A DNA stretch of 64,000 nt from ATX-6F1 sp943369485 (GTDB taxonomy: Bacteria > Cyanobacteriota > Cyanobacteriia > PCC-6307 > Cyanobiaceae): assembly GCA_943369485.1 (NCBI GenBank), contig CALRNH020000002.1, forward strand, positions 157,609-221,608, written 5' to 3'. Positions 25,948 through 34,958 of this stretch are shown here, one piece after another; position 1 is the stretch's first letter, and each line of letters starts with the position of its first letter. The notes beneath the pieces were generated by a model. It saw only the letters and a program-made list of their open reading frames with translations. It did no database searches and was not told the origin of the DNA. Position numbers and translations under genes: made by a program.

Positions 25948-27037
25948 GCTCAAAGCCGGAATCGTGGGGCTGCCCAATGTGGGCAAATCCACCCTCTTCA
26001 ACGCTCTGGTGGCCAACGCCCAGGCCCAGGCCGCCAACTTTCCCTTCTGCACGATCGAGCCGAACGTGGGCATCGTGGCGTTGCCGGATGCGCGACTGGC
26101 CAAGCTCTCGGCGATCTCCCGCTCCAAGGAGCTGATCCCCACCCGGGTGGAATTTGTCGACATCGCCGGTCTGGTGGCCGGTGCCAGCCAGGGGGAGGGA
26201 CTGGGCAACAAGTTCCTCGCCAACATCCGCGAGGTGGACGCGATCGTGCACGTGGTGCGCTGCTTCGAGGACGACGACGTGATCCACGTCTCTGGAAGTG
26301 TGCACCCGGTGCGGGACGCCGAAGTGATCAACCTGGAGCTCGGCCTCTCCGACCTGGCCCAGGTGGAGAAACGGCGCGAGCGGCTCAAGAAGCAGGCCCG
26401 CACCAGCAAGGAGGCCCAGGCCGAGGATGCCCTGCTGGAGCGAATCCAGTTGGTGCTGGAGCAGGGGGGTGCCGCCCGCAGCCTGGGCCTGAGCGAGGAG
26501 GAGCAGAGCCTGGTCCGGCCCCTCGGCCTGCTGACTCTCAAACCGATCATCTATGCCACCAACGTCAGCGAAGACGACCTGGCGTCCGGCAACGACCACA
26601 GCCGCGCGGTGGTGGAGCTGGCGGGCCGTGAGGGGGCCGAATCCGTGCGCATCTCCGCCCAGGTGGAAGCCGAACTGGTGGATCTGGGCGAGGAGGAGCG
26701 CACCGATTACCTGGCGGGCCTGGGGGTGAGCGAGGGGGGGCTTCAGAGCCTGATCCGCGCCACCTACCACCTGCTCGGCCTGCGCACGTACTTCACCACC
26801 GGCGAGAAGGAGACCCGCGCCTGGACGATCCACGCGGGCATGACCGCCCCCCAGGCCGCCGGTGTGATCCACACCGATTTCGAGCGCGGCTTCATCCGCG
26901 CCCAGACCGTGGGCTACGAGCAGTTGATCGAGGCCGGCTCCTTGGCGGAGGCGCGCAACCGGGGCTGGTTGCGCAGCGAGGGCAAGGAGTACGTGGTGGC
27001 TGAGGGTGATGTGATGGAGTTTCTCTTCAACGTCTGA
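25946..27037 (+). CDS. ychF: Redox/ribosome-associated P-loop ATPase YchF
   Basis: A 363-residue OBG-family ATPase starting MLKAGIVGLPNVGKSTLFNA. G1 is GLPNVGKST, G3 region FVDIAGLVAGASQGEGLG, and the base-recognition position reads NVSE rather than NKxD, the family feature explaining ATP preference. A coiled-coil insertion (~130-165) and a C-terminal TGS domain (TYFTTGEKETRAWTIHAG) follow. Frame is open upstream to 25898 but this ATG matches family N termini. Confidence 0.95.
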   Translation: MLKAGIVGLPNVGKSTLFNALVANAQAQAANFPFCTIEPNVGIVALPDARLAKLSAISRSKELIPTRVEFVDIAGLVAGASQGEGLGNKFLANIREVDAIVHVVRCFEDDDVIHVSGSVHPVRDAEVINLELGLSDLAQVEKRRERLKKQARTSKEAQAEDALLERIQLVLEQGGAARSLGLSEEEQSLVRPLGLLTLKPIIYATNVSEDDLASGNDHSRAVVELAGREGAESVRISAQVEAELVDLGEEERTDYLAGLGVSEGGLQSLIRATYHLLGLRTYFTTGEKETRAWTIHAGMTAPQAAGVIHTDFERGFIRAQTVGYEQLIEAGSLAEARNRGWLRSEGKEYVVAEGDVMEFLFNV

Positions 27038-28138
27038 GACTCACCTGGAAGCGGTTGGGTTCGACATTGGCGGGGCGCCTCTTTCAGGCTGCACAGAGCG
27101 ATTGACCGGACCCACGGGTTCGGCCAGAGATCTATTGGGGCCAACCGCTCGCGGAACATAACGCTCTGGTGCACTTGTGGACCTGGGAATCCCACCCACT
27201 GGCCCTAGTGCACCGTCCCGGAAACAACATCTAAAATTGTGGGAGGTTATCCGAGGCACTCCGTGGCGCTGGTCGTCCGATGCCGCCGCTGGTCCTCAGT
27301 GATGACGAGATTCGGCAACTGCAGGGCATCGCCAGCTCTCGCTCGCTACCTCATTCGATTGTGCAGCGCGCCCAGATCGTGCTAGCCGGCGGTGTTGGTT
27401 TCGCCAACACCGCCATCGCCAAACGGATGGGCCTGACCGGCATGACCGTCGGCAAGTGGCGCAAGCGCTATGGAGAACTTGGTCTGGAAGGGTTGCACGA
27501 CAAGATCCACCTCGGCCGGCCGCACACCTACGAGGACGACACCGTCTCCGAGGTCATCAACCGCGCCCTGCAGACCTAGGCGAAGCCTTCTCCGAAGGGG
27601 TAGCCCACCGATGGCAGCGTGGAGCGCCCGCTCCCTCGCCGCTGCCATCGGCATCTCCAAAACCACCGTTCACCGCTGGTTGCAGACCTTCTCGGTCCAG
27701 ACGCACCGCCAGAAGTCGTACCGCTCCGCGGAAGCCTGACGGATATAAGCTCTCCACCGATCCTTTCTTTGTGGAGAAGGTCCGCGACATCGTCGGCCCT
27801 ACCTGAATCCTCCGGACATGGCGATGGTGCTCTGTGTCGACGAGAAGACGCAGATCCAGGCCCTGGACCTGACCCAGCCGCTGCTGCCCATTGAGCTGGG
27901 CTACATGGAGGGAGTCACCCACGATTACATCCGCCACGGCACCACCCCCCTGTTTGCCGCCTTGGACGTGGGGAAAGGGGAGGTGACCACCGAGTGCAGG
28001 CCTCGCCACCGGCAACCGCTGGCGGGGAAGGCTGCGCCTACAGGAATTCCTGGGCTTCCAGCGCCCGATCGGGAAGTCCGTTCCGGACGACCTGAATGTC
28101 CACCTGATCATCGACAACTACTGCACTCACAAGCACGC

Positions 28139-28170
28139 CCTAGCCCAAGGGCTAGGGCACAGCGGTAGCT
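28139..28170. repeat. Short palindromic insert A in the IS630 remnant
   Basis: gccctagcccaagggctagggc is a near-perfect hairpin sitting where the transposase frame between HKHA and RAW should have only a few codons; about 26-30 extra bases are present. Its first part resembles insert B at 28320. Confidence 0.55.
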
Positions 28171-28319
28171 CCGAGCCTGGCAGGCGCAGCGGCCCCGATT
28201 CCATGTCCACGACACACCCACCGCTGCCTCCTGGCTTAACCAGGTGGCAGCGGTGGTTTGGGATCACCACGCAGAGGGCCATCCGGCGGGGCAGCGTCTC
28301 CAGCGTCAAAGAGCTGATC

Positions 28320-28351
28320 GCCCTAGCCCGAAGGGCTTCTGCTTGCATTAG
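28320..28351. repeat. Short palindromic insert B in the IS630 remnant
   Basis: ccctagcccgaagggcttct and following bases up to gcattag lie between codons for KELIA and IEQFVVAYT of the transposase, where family members have no gap. It shares the ctagccc-n-aagggct core with insert A. Confidence 0.5.
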
Positions 28352-28578
28352 ATCGAGCAGTTCGTGGTGGCCTACACCATGACCAAGGTCCTGTTCAACT
28401 GGACCGCCACGGAGGACTCAATCCTGGAGAAACTGCAGCGACTTTGCTCGCAAATCTCCGGGACTGGACGCCAGGTGTCGACATGGATCATGTCGCCCAG
28501 CTGCTCCCATTGGTACCGCTGCGCCTGGACTTCTGCTGCTCTTGAGAAAGCTTCGCCTTCGCAGAAGCGCAAGCGCTA

Positions 28579-28938
28579 GGAATCGAGGTTACGCAGTCGG
28601 TTCAGCCCCAGACGCCACATCGCCCTGGCCAGGGTCGTGATCGGCAGCAGCAACTGCCGGGCGATCCTCCGGAGCGTGCAGCGCCGGTGTCTGAGATCCA
28701 CGGCCTGCTGCAGTTGCTGCGAATCGAGCGTCCGCCGGCTGGGTGCGGCGAACACTCCGACGATCCGCCAGCGCCGCCACACCACCATCCCGGAATCGGG
28801 CAAGCCATGTGCGGTCCGTGCGCTCACTGATGCCGTTCTCGGCAGCCAACTCAGCGAGGCAGCGACCCTGGTCGAGATGCTGCCGGATCAGCGTTCCCGA
28901 CCAAAGGGTCTCAGGCGGGCATTGGGAGGTGTGTGCAT
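28579..28938 (-). pseudogene. IS481-family transposase, N-terminal fragment with two frameshifts
   Basis: Reading leftward from ATG 28938: MHTPPNARLRPFGRER (the IS481 N-terminal NARLTPxGR motif), then a stop; after a frameshift near 28891 LAELAAENGISERTDRTWLA and FRDGGVAALADR (HTH); after a second shift near 28745 RRCTLRRIARQLLLPITTLA and WRLGLNRLRNLD. This covers only about the first 120 residues of a ~320-residue transposase; the DDE core is missing. It abuts the IS630 remnant, pointing to nested or successive insertion and deletion. Confidence 0.75.
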
Positions 28939-29113
28939 GGGTTGTGAGGTCTGGGGCCGTTGGGTCGCGCCACAACCCTGTCGACCTCACACCTTTACCA
29001 GCCGGAACAACCTGGTGGCACGACACACCTCTACCGATCCAGATGGGGACGCGGGCACTAACTGGCCCCCACACCCAGCCCCGTAAGCTCCCCTTTCCCT
29101 TGCCGCCTACCCC

Positions 29114-30394
29114 GTGCTGGATCAGCGCTTGGTGCGCCAGAACCCTGAGCTGGTGGTGGAGCAGCTCGGGCGCCGCGGCCTCAAGCTCGATCTCACCGGC
29201 CTGCAGCTGATCGCGCAGCAGCAGCGCGACCTCGAGGAGCACCTCAGCACCCTCCAGGCCGAAGGCAACCGTGTCGGCAGGGAGGTGGGCCAGCGAATCC
29301 AGGCGGGCGCCTCGCCGGGCGGCCCAGAGGTGAAAGAGTTGCGCGAGCAGGGCAACCGCCTCAAGCAGCAGGTGGCCGTGCTCGATGAGGAGGAGAAAAA
29401 CCTCAGCGCCAAGCTGCGCGAGCAACTGCTGGGCCTGCCCAATCTGCCCTCGGCCCTCTCCCCTGAAGGCTCCAGCGAAGCCGACAACGTGGAGGTCAGG
29501 CGCTGGGGCAGCCCGCGCATCGAGGCGGACTTGCAGGAGCATGGCGCCATCGCCGAGCGCCTCGGCCTGCTCGACACCGAGCGCTCGGTGCGCATCGCCC
29601 AGAGCCGCTTTGTGACCCTCCTGGGCCAGGGGGCGCGGCTGGAGCGGGCGCTCATCAACTTCATGATCGACCTGCACGCCCGCAAGGGCTACCGCGAGGT
29701 GCTGCCGCCGATCCTGGTGAACAGCGCCAGCCTCACGGGCTCCGGCCAGCTGCCCAAGTTCGCTGAAGAAAGCTTCCGCTGCGCCGACGACGACCTCTGG
29801 CTCACTCCCACCGCCGAGGTGCCGATCACCTCCCTGCACCGCGACGAGATCATCCCCGCCGAGCAGCTGCCACTGCGCTATGTCGCCTTCACCCCCTGCT
29901 TCCGCCGCGAGGCGGGCTCCTACGGCCGCGACACCAAGGGCCTGATCCGCCTGCACCAGTTCCACAAGGTGGAGTTGTACTGGTTCAGCCATCCCGACGC
30001 CTCCGAGGCGGCCCACGAGCAGCTCACCCTTGATGCCGAGGCGGTGCTCGAAGCCCTGGAGCTGCCCTACCGCCGCATCGAGCTCTGCACGGGTGATCTG
30101 GGTTTCTCCGCCGCCCGCACCTTCGACCTGGAGGTGTGGCTGGCGGGGGCCGGCACCTACCGGGAGATCTCCAGCTGCAGCACCTGCGCCGACTTCCAGG
30201 CCCGCCGCTCCGCCATCCGCTTCAAACAGGGCAAGAGCACCCAGCTGCTGCACACCCTCAACGGCAGCGGCCTGGCGATCGGCCGCACCATGGCCGCCCT
30301 GCTGGAAAACGGTCAGCAGGCCGATGGCTCGGTGGCCCTGCCGGCGGCGCTGTGGTCCTACTTCGGGGCCGAGCGGATCAGCGCGGAAGCCTGA
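29114..30394 (+). CDS. serS: Seryl-tRNA synthetase
   Basis: A 426-residue class II synthetase from GTG 29114 (VLDQRLVRQNPELVVEQLG). The N-terminal ~110 residues form the tRNA-binding antiparallel coiled coil; the catalytic core has LTPTAEVPITSLHRDEI, motif 2 FTPCFRREAGSYGRDTKGL, and motif 3 in the LNGSGLAIGRTMAALLEN region. Length is normal. First gene of a forward run serS, rseP, nth, rpsN, pnp. Confidence 0.97.
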   Translation: MLDQRLVRQNPELVVEQLGRRGLKLDLTGLQLIAQQQRDLEEHLSTLQAEGNRVGREVGQRIQAGASPGGPEVKELREQGNRLKQQVAVLDEEEKNLSAKLREQLLGLPNLPSALSPEGSSEADNVEVRRWGSPRIEADLQEHGAIAERLGLLDTERSVRIAQSRFVTLLGQGARLERALINFMIDLHARKGYREVLPPILVNSASLTGSGQLPKFAEESFRCADDDLWLTPTAEVPITSLHRDEIIPAEQLPLRYVAFTPCFRREAGSYGRDTKGLIRLHQFHKVELYWFSHPDASEAAHEQLTLDAEAVLEALELPYRRIELCTGDLGFSAARTFDLEVWLAGAGTYREISSCSTCADFQARRSAIRFKQGKSTQLLHTLNGSGLAIGRTMAALLENGQQADGSVALPAALWSYFGAERISAEA

Positions 30395-30436
30395 GCCACT
30401 GCGCCAGACTCAACCAATCTCAAGAGCTGTTACTGG

Positions 30437-31525
30437 ATGGGCGTCCTCACCGCACTGGCGATCCTGGCTGGCCTGATCGTCGTGCATGAGGCGGGCCATT
30501 TCTTCGCCGCCACCTGGCAGGGGATCCGCGTCAGCAGCTTCTCAATCGGCTTCGGTCCGGTGCTGCTGGAGCGGCAGCGCCGCGGCGTGCAGTTCGCGTT
30601 GCGGGCCTTTCCGCTCGGCGGCTTCGTGGCCTTCCCCGACGACGACAAGGACAGCGCGATCCCGGGCGATGACCCGGATCTTCTGCGCAACCGCCCCCTG
30701 CGCCAGCGCGCCCTGGTGATCGCCGCCGGCGTGCTCGCCAACCTTCTGCTGGCCTGGACGGTGCTGCTGGGCCAGGGCCTGGTGCTGGGCATCCCGTCGG
30801 GATTCAGCGCCACCCCCGGGGTGCTGGTGGTCGCCGTCCAACCGGGCCAGGCGGCCGCGAACTCCGGTCTGCTGGCGGGCGATCGGATCGTGAGCGTCGG
30901 GGGCGCCTCGATCGCCGGCGGCCAGGAGGCCGTGGTGGGGGTGGTTGAACAGATCAAGGGAGCCCCCGGCCAACCGCTGCAACTGGAGGTGGAGCGGGGC
31001 GGCCTGCGGCTGCCCCTGCGTCTCACCCCCTCTGACCTGCGCGGCAGTGGCCGCATCGGCGCCCAATTACAGCCCAATGGATCGGAATCCTTCCGCCCCC
31101 CCAGCGGTCCGCTGGAGCTGATCCGCCAGGCCAACCGGGAGTTCTCCCAGCTGCTCATCCGCACCGTCGATGGCTTCGTGACCCTGGCCACCCACTTCGG
31201 CGAGACCGCCGGCCAGGTGTCCGGGCCGGTGAAGATCGTTCAGATGGGGGCGTCGCTGGCCAAGCAGGGCGGCGGCAGCCTGTTCGTCTACACCGCCTTG
31301 ATCTCCATCAACCTGGCGGTGCTCAACGCCCTGCCCCTCCCCCTGCTCGATGGCGGCCAGTTCCTGCTGCTGCTGCTTGAGGGCGTGCGCGGCAAGCCGA
31401 TTCCCGAGCGCCTGCAGATGGCCTTCCTGCAATCGGGCTTCGTGTTGCTGGTGAGCCTGAGTGTGGTGCTGATCGTCAAGGACACCTCCCAGCTGCCCCT
31501 GGTGCAGCAGTTGCTCAGCCGCTGA
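30437..31525 (+). CDS. rseP: Site-2 intramembrane zinc metalloprotease (RseP/M50 family)
   Basis: A 362-residue membrane protease. The zinc-binding HEAGHFFAA lies in the first helix (residue ~17), a single PDZ domain spans ~125-200 (VAVQPGQAAANSGLLAGDRI), and the second active-site motif is LNALPLPLLDGGQF near residue 295. About four transmembrane helices. Family members cut membrane-spanning regulators such as anti-sigma factors. It starts 42 bp after serS. Confidence 0.92.
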   Translation: MGVLTALAILAGLIVVHEAGHFFAATWQGIRVSSFSIGFGPVLLERQRRGVQFALRAFPLGGFVAFPDDDKDSAIPGDDPDLLRNRPLRQRALVIAAGVLANLLLAWTVLLGQGLVLGIPSGFSATPGVLVVAVQPGQAAANSGLLAGDRIVSVGGASIAGGQEAVVGVVEQIKGAPGQPLQLEVERGGLRLPLRLTPSDLRGSGRIGAQLQPNGSESFRPPSGPLELIRQANREFSQLLIRTVDGFVTLATHFGETAGQVSGPVKIVQMGASLAKQGGGSLFVYTALISINLAVLNALPLPLLDGGQFLLLLLEGVRGKPIPERLQMAFLQSGFVLLVSLSVVLIVKDTSQLPLVQQLLSR

Positions 31526-31556
31526 AGCAAGCCCAACGCCGCAGCCCGAATCCACG

Positions 31557-32207
31557 ATGCCCCGTTTCCCCAGCGCCCGCACCCGGGCGCCCCTGATCCT
31601 CGAGCGGCTGGGGGAGCTCTACCCGGAGGCCACCTGCTCCCTCGATTGGCGCACCCCCTGGGAGCTGCTGGTGGCCACCATGCTCTCGGCCCAGTGCACC
31701 GACGAGCGCGTCAACAAGGTCACCCCGGCCCTGTTCGAGCGCTTCCCCGATGCGGCCACGGCCGCCGCCGTGAACGGCGACGACGTGGAGCCCTACGTGA
31801 AATCCACCGGCTTCTTTCGCAACAAGGCCAAGAACATCGTCGCCAGCTCCAGGATCCTGATGGAGCGCCACGGCGGCGAGGTGCCGCGCTCGATGGCCGA
31901 GTTGCTGGAGCTGCCGGGGGTGGCGCGCAAGACCGCCAACGTGGTGCTGGCCCACGCCTTCGGCATCAACGCCGGAGTCACGGTCGACACCCACGTGCGG
32001 CGGCTCAGCAACCGCCTCGGCCTGAGCCAGCAGAGCGACCCGCGACGGATCGAGCCGGAGCTGATGAAGCTGCTTCCCCAGCCGATGTGGGAAACCTTTT
32101 CGATCCGCCTGATCTTCCACGGCCGCGCCGTCTGCAACGCCCGCAAACCCGCCTGCGACGGCTGCCCCCTGGCCGACCTCTGCCCGAGTCATCCGCTGAG
32201 GCGGTAA
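31557..32207 (+). CDS. nth: Endonuclease III
   Basis: A 216-residue base-excision glycosylase/AP lyase for oxidised pyrimidines. The helix-hairpin-helix ELPGVARKTANVVLAHAFG includes the catalytic Lys and VDTHVRRLSNRLGL the catalytic Asp. The C-terminal [4Fe-4S] loop is C-x6-C-x2-C-x5-C in CNARKPACDGCPLADLC. All key residues are visible. Confidence 0.96.
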   Translation: MPRFPSARTRAPLILERLGELYPEATCSLDWRTPWELLVATMLSAQCTDERVNKVTPALFERFPDAATAAAVNGDDVEPYVKSTGFFRNKAKNIVASSRILMERHGGEVPRSMAELLELPGVARKTANVVLAHAFGINAGVTVDTHVRRLSNRLGLSQQSDPRRIEPELMKLLPQPMWETFSIRLIFHGRAVCNARKPACDGCPLADLCPSHPLRR

Positions 32208-32241
32208 GATCAGCAATCTCCTGCTACTTGAGCCCAGCCGC

Positions 32242-32544
32242 ATGGCGAAGAAGTCGATGATCGCGCGTGATGTGAAGCGCAAGAAGATGGTCGAGCGCTT
32301 CTCGCTCAAGCGCGCCGCCCTCAAGGAAGCCTTCGAGGCGGCCGGCGATCCGATGGCGCGGCTGGAGATCCACCGCAAGATTCAGGGTCTGCCCCGCAAC
32401 AGCGCCCCCAACCGCGTGCGCAACCGCTGCTGGGCGACCGGCAAGCCCCGTGGCTATTACCGCGATTTCGGCCTTTGCCGCAACCAGCTGCGCGAGCGTG
32501 CCCACAAGGGTCTGCTTCCCGGCGTCACCAAATCCAGCTGGTGA
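32242..32544 (+). CDS. rpsN: 30S ribosomal protein S14
   Basis: A 100-residue long-form S14 without zinc Cys pairs. MAKKSMIARDVKRKKMVERF at the N terminus and NRCWATGKPRGYYRDFGLCR near the C terminus are diagnostic. Binds 16S rRNA in the small-subunit head. Followed by a terminator. Confidence 0.98.
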   Translation: MAKKSMIARDVKRKKMVERFSLKRAALKEAFEAAGDPMARLEIHRKIQGLPRNSAPNRVRNRCWATGKPRGYYRDFGLCRNQLRERAHKGLLPGVTKSSW

Positions 32545-32581
32545 TCCAGCCGACGGCCCGGCCCTGAATACCGCGCCATGA

Positions 32582-32608
32582 GGGGTCCCCGCTGGGGGGC
32601 CCTTTTTT
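32582..32608 (+). terminator. Rho-independent terminator after rpsN
   Basis: GGGTCCCC-GCTG-GGGGGCCC type hairpin followed by TTTTTT, 37 bp after the rpsN stop. Confidence 0.8.
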
Positions 32609-32718
32609 GCGCCCCACGCTCGCGCCCCATGCCCTGGGCCCCCTGGCCGCCAGCCCCTGGGGGGGCGTGCGCACCGAATGCGAGAATGGCATTTGACAAA
32701 AAACGGACATAAGCGCAC

Positions 32719-34848
32719 GTGTCAGGACACATTCAGACGGTCTCCTTCGATGGTCGGGAGATCCGGCTGACCACGGGCTTGTATGCCCCCCAGGCCGGAG
32801 GTTCGGTGCTGGTCGAATGCGGTGACACCTCCGTGCTGGTCACGGCCACCCGCGCCAAGGGCCGCGAAGGCATTGATTTCCTCCCGCTCACCTGCGACTA
32901 CGAAGAGCGGCTCTACGCCGCCGGTCGCATCCCCGGCAGCTTCTTCCGCCGTGAGGCCCGCCCTCCCGAGCGCGCCATCCTCACCACCCGCCTGATCGAT
33001 CGCCCCCTGCGGCCCCTGTTCCCCTCCTGGCTGCGGGACGACATCCAGGTGGTCGCCACCACCCTCTCCCTTGATGAGCGGGTGCCGCCCGACGTGCTCG
33101 CCGTCACCGGCGCCTCGATCGCCTGCCTGCTGGCCCGCATGCCCTTCAGCGGCCCGATGGCGGCGGTGCGCGTGGGCCTCCTCGGCGACGACTTCGTGCT
33201 CAACCCCAGCTACCGTGAAATCGAGCGCAGCGAGCTCGATCTGGTGGTGGCCGGCACCCCCTCCGGAGTGGTGATGGTGGAGGCCGGTGCCAACCAGCTG
33301 CCCGAGCAGGATGTGATCGAAGCGATCGACTTCGGCTACGAGGCCGTGGGCGAACTGATCAAGGCCCAGCTCACGCTGCTGAGCGATCTGGGCATCGAGC
33401 AGGTGCTCCCCGAGCCCAAGGTGGAAGACCCGGCCCTGCCCAACTTCCTCGAGCAGGAATGTGGCGCCGGCATCGCGGAGGTGCTCAAGCAGTTCAGCCT
33501 CACCAAGTCGGAGCGCGACGCCAAGCTCGACGTGCTCAAGGGTGAGGTCGCCGCCAAGATCGCCGCCCTGGGCGAAGACGACCCGATCCGGCTGGCCGCC
33601 GCGGGCAAGGCCCTCGGCAACACCTACAAAGGTGTCACCAAGAAGATGATGCGCGCCCAGATCGTCAACGAGGGCAAGCGCGTCGATGGCCGCGACCTCG
33701 ACCAGGTGCGCCCGATCACAGCCGCCGTCAGTGTGCTGCCCAAGCGCGTGCACGGCTCCGGCCTGTTCCAGCGTGGTCTCACCCAGGTGCTCTCCACCGC
33801 CACCCTCGGCACCCCCAGCGATGCCCAGGAACTGGACGACCTCAACCCATCCAGCGAGAAGACCTACCTGCACCACTACAACTTCCCCCCCTATTCGGTG
33901 GGCGAGACCCGGCCGATGCGCTCCCCCGGCCGCCGCGAGATCGGCCACGGCGCCCTGGCTGAACGGGCCCTGGTGCCGGTGCTGCCCTCGAAGGAGAGCT
34001 TCCCCTACGTGCTGCGGGTGGTGTCGGAGTGCCTCAGCTCCAACGGCTCCACCTCCATGGCCTCGGTCTGCGGCAGCACCCTGGCACTGCTGGATGCGGG
34101 TGTACCCCTGAAGGCCCCCGTCGGCGGCGCCGCCATGGGCCTGATCAAGGAGGGCGAGGAGGTGCGCATCCTCACCGACATCCAGGGCATCGAGGACTTC
34201 CTCGGTGACATGGACTTCAAGGTGGCCGGCACCGAAAAGGGCATCACCGCCCTGCAGATGGACATGAAGATCTCCGGCCTGGCGGTCAAGACCATCGCCG
34301 AAGCCGTCAACCAGGCCCGCCCGGCCCGGCTGCACATCCTCGGCAAGATGCTGGAGGCGATCGACAAGCCCCGAGAGACGCTCTCGCCCCACGCCCCGCG
34401 TCTGCTCAGCTTCCGCATCGACCCCGAGCTGATCGGCACCGTGATCGGCCCCGGCGGCCGCACGATCAAGGGCATCACCGAACGCACCAACACCAAGATC
34501 GACATCGAAGACGGCGGCATCGTCACGATCGCCAGCCACGACGGCGCCGCCGCCGAGGAAGCCCAGCGGATCATCGAGGGCCTCACCCGCCGCGTCAGCG
34601 AAGGGGAGCAGTTCAGCGGCCACGTCACACGGGTGATCCCGATCGGTGCCTTCGTCGAAATCCTGCCTGGCAAGGAGGGGATGATCCACATCTCCCAGCT
34701 CTCCGAGGCCCGGGTGGAGAAAGTCGAAGATGTGATCAAGGTGGGCGATCAGGTGCGCGTGCGCGTGCGCGAAATCGACAACCGCGGCCGCATCAACCTC
34801 ACCCTGCGCGGCGTCGACCAAGAAGAGCCCGTGGCCGTCACGGCCTGA
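32719..34848 (+). CDS. pnp: Polyribonucleotide nucleotidyltransferase (PNPase)
   Basis: A 709-residue 3'-5' phosphorolytic exoribonuclease and RNA 3'-tailing enzyme. Two RNase PH domains (first ~10-215; second from ~325 with DGRDLDQVRPITAAVSVLP and ICGST-type SVCGSTLALLDAGVP), an alpha-helical linker, a KH domain (VIGPGGRTIKGITE) and an S1 domain (IGAFVEILPGKEGMIHISQ). GTG start at 32719. It has its own terminator. Cyanobacteria use PNPase for polynucleotide tails. Confidence 0.97.
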   Translation: MSGHIQTVSFDGREIRLTTGLYAPQAGGSVLVECGDTSVLVTATRAKGREGIDFLPLTCDYEERLYAAGRIPGSFFRREARPPERAILTTRLIDRPLRPLFPSWLRDDIQVVATTLSLDERVPPDVLAVTGASIACLLARMPFSGPMAAVRVGLLGDDFVLNPSYREIERSELDLVVAGTPSGVVMVEAGANQLPEQDVIEAIDFGYEAVGELIKAQLTLLSDLGIEQVLPEPKVEDPALPNFLEQECGAGIAEVLKQFSLTKSERDAKLDVLKGEVAAKIAALGEDDPIRLAAAGKALGNTYKGVTKKMMRAQIVNEGKRVDGRDLDQVRPITAAVSVLPKRVHGSGLFQRGLTQVLSTATLGTPSDAQELDDLNPSSEKTYLHHYNFPPYSVGETRPMRSPGRREIGHGALAERALVPVLPSKESFPYVLRVVSECLSSNGSTSMASVCGSTLALLDAGVPLKAPVGGAAMGLIKEGEEVRILTDIQGIEDFLGDMDFKVAGTEKGITALQMDMKISGLAVKTIAEAVNQARPARLHILGKMLEAIDKPRETLSPHAPRLLSFRIDPELIGTVIGPGGRTIKGITERTNTKIDIEDGGIVTIASHDGAAAEEAQRIIEGLTRRVSEGEQFSGHVTRVIPIGAFVEILPGKEGMIHISQLSEARVEKVEDVIKVGDQVRVRVREIDNRGRINLTLRGVDQEEPVAVTA

Positions 34849-34881
34849 CTCCCTGCGGGGGGCCTAGGTCGTAACCAAGGC

Positions 34882-34917
34882 AGCCGGCCCGGGGAACCTC
34901 CCCTGGGTCGGCTTTTT
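34882..34917 (+). terminator. Rho-independent terminator after pnp
   Basis: AGCCGGCCCGGGG-AACC-TCCCCTGGGTCGGCT is a long stem with one wobble/mismatch, followed by TTTT. Starts 34 bp after the pnp stop. Confidence 0.9.
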
Positions 34918-34958
34918 GATGCCCTTCGTTTCCCGCCGCGCCGCCGCGCGCCCGGGCG

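Larger units (their letters stand above)
27280..28474 (+). pseudogene. IS630-family transposase, decayed (several frameshifts and insertions)
   Basis: Pieces of one transposase in order but in shifting frames: an N-terminal HTH segment (27280-27579, IAKRMGLTGMTVGKWRKRYG), a second HTH piece near 27610-27720 (AAAIGISKTTVHRWLQTF), STDPFFVEKVRDIV near 27770, the first catalytic Asp in VLCVDEKTQIQALD (~27830), YMEGVTHDYIRHGTT, the second in NVHLIIDNYCTHKHA (~28100), the third-residue area SWLNQV (~28235), then QRAIRRGS and a C-terminal WTATEDSILEKLQRLC (28400s). At least five frame changes and two short inserts make it non-functional. Terminal inverted repeats were not defined. Confidence 0.88.

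Noticed and set aside
32722..34821. A ~700-residue open frame antisense to pnp, and similar long antisense frames over hoxH, ppx, glgX and others
   Set aside because: In GC-rich DNA the strand opposite a gene stays open by codon bias; these are His/Gly/Ala-rich shadows with no family sequence.
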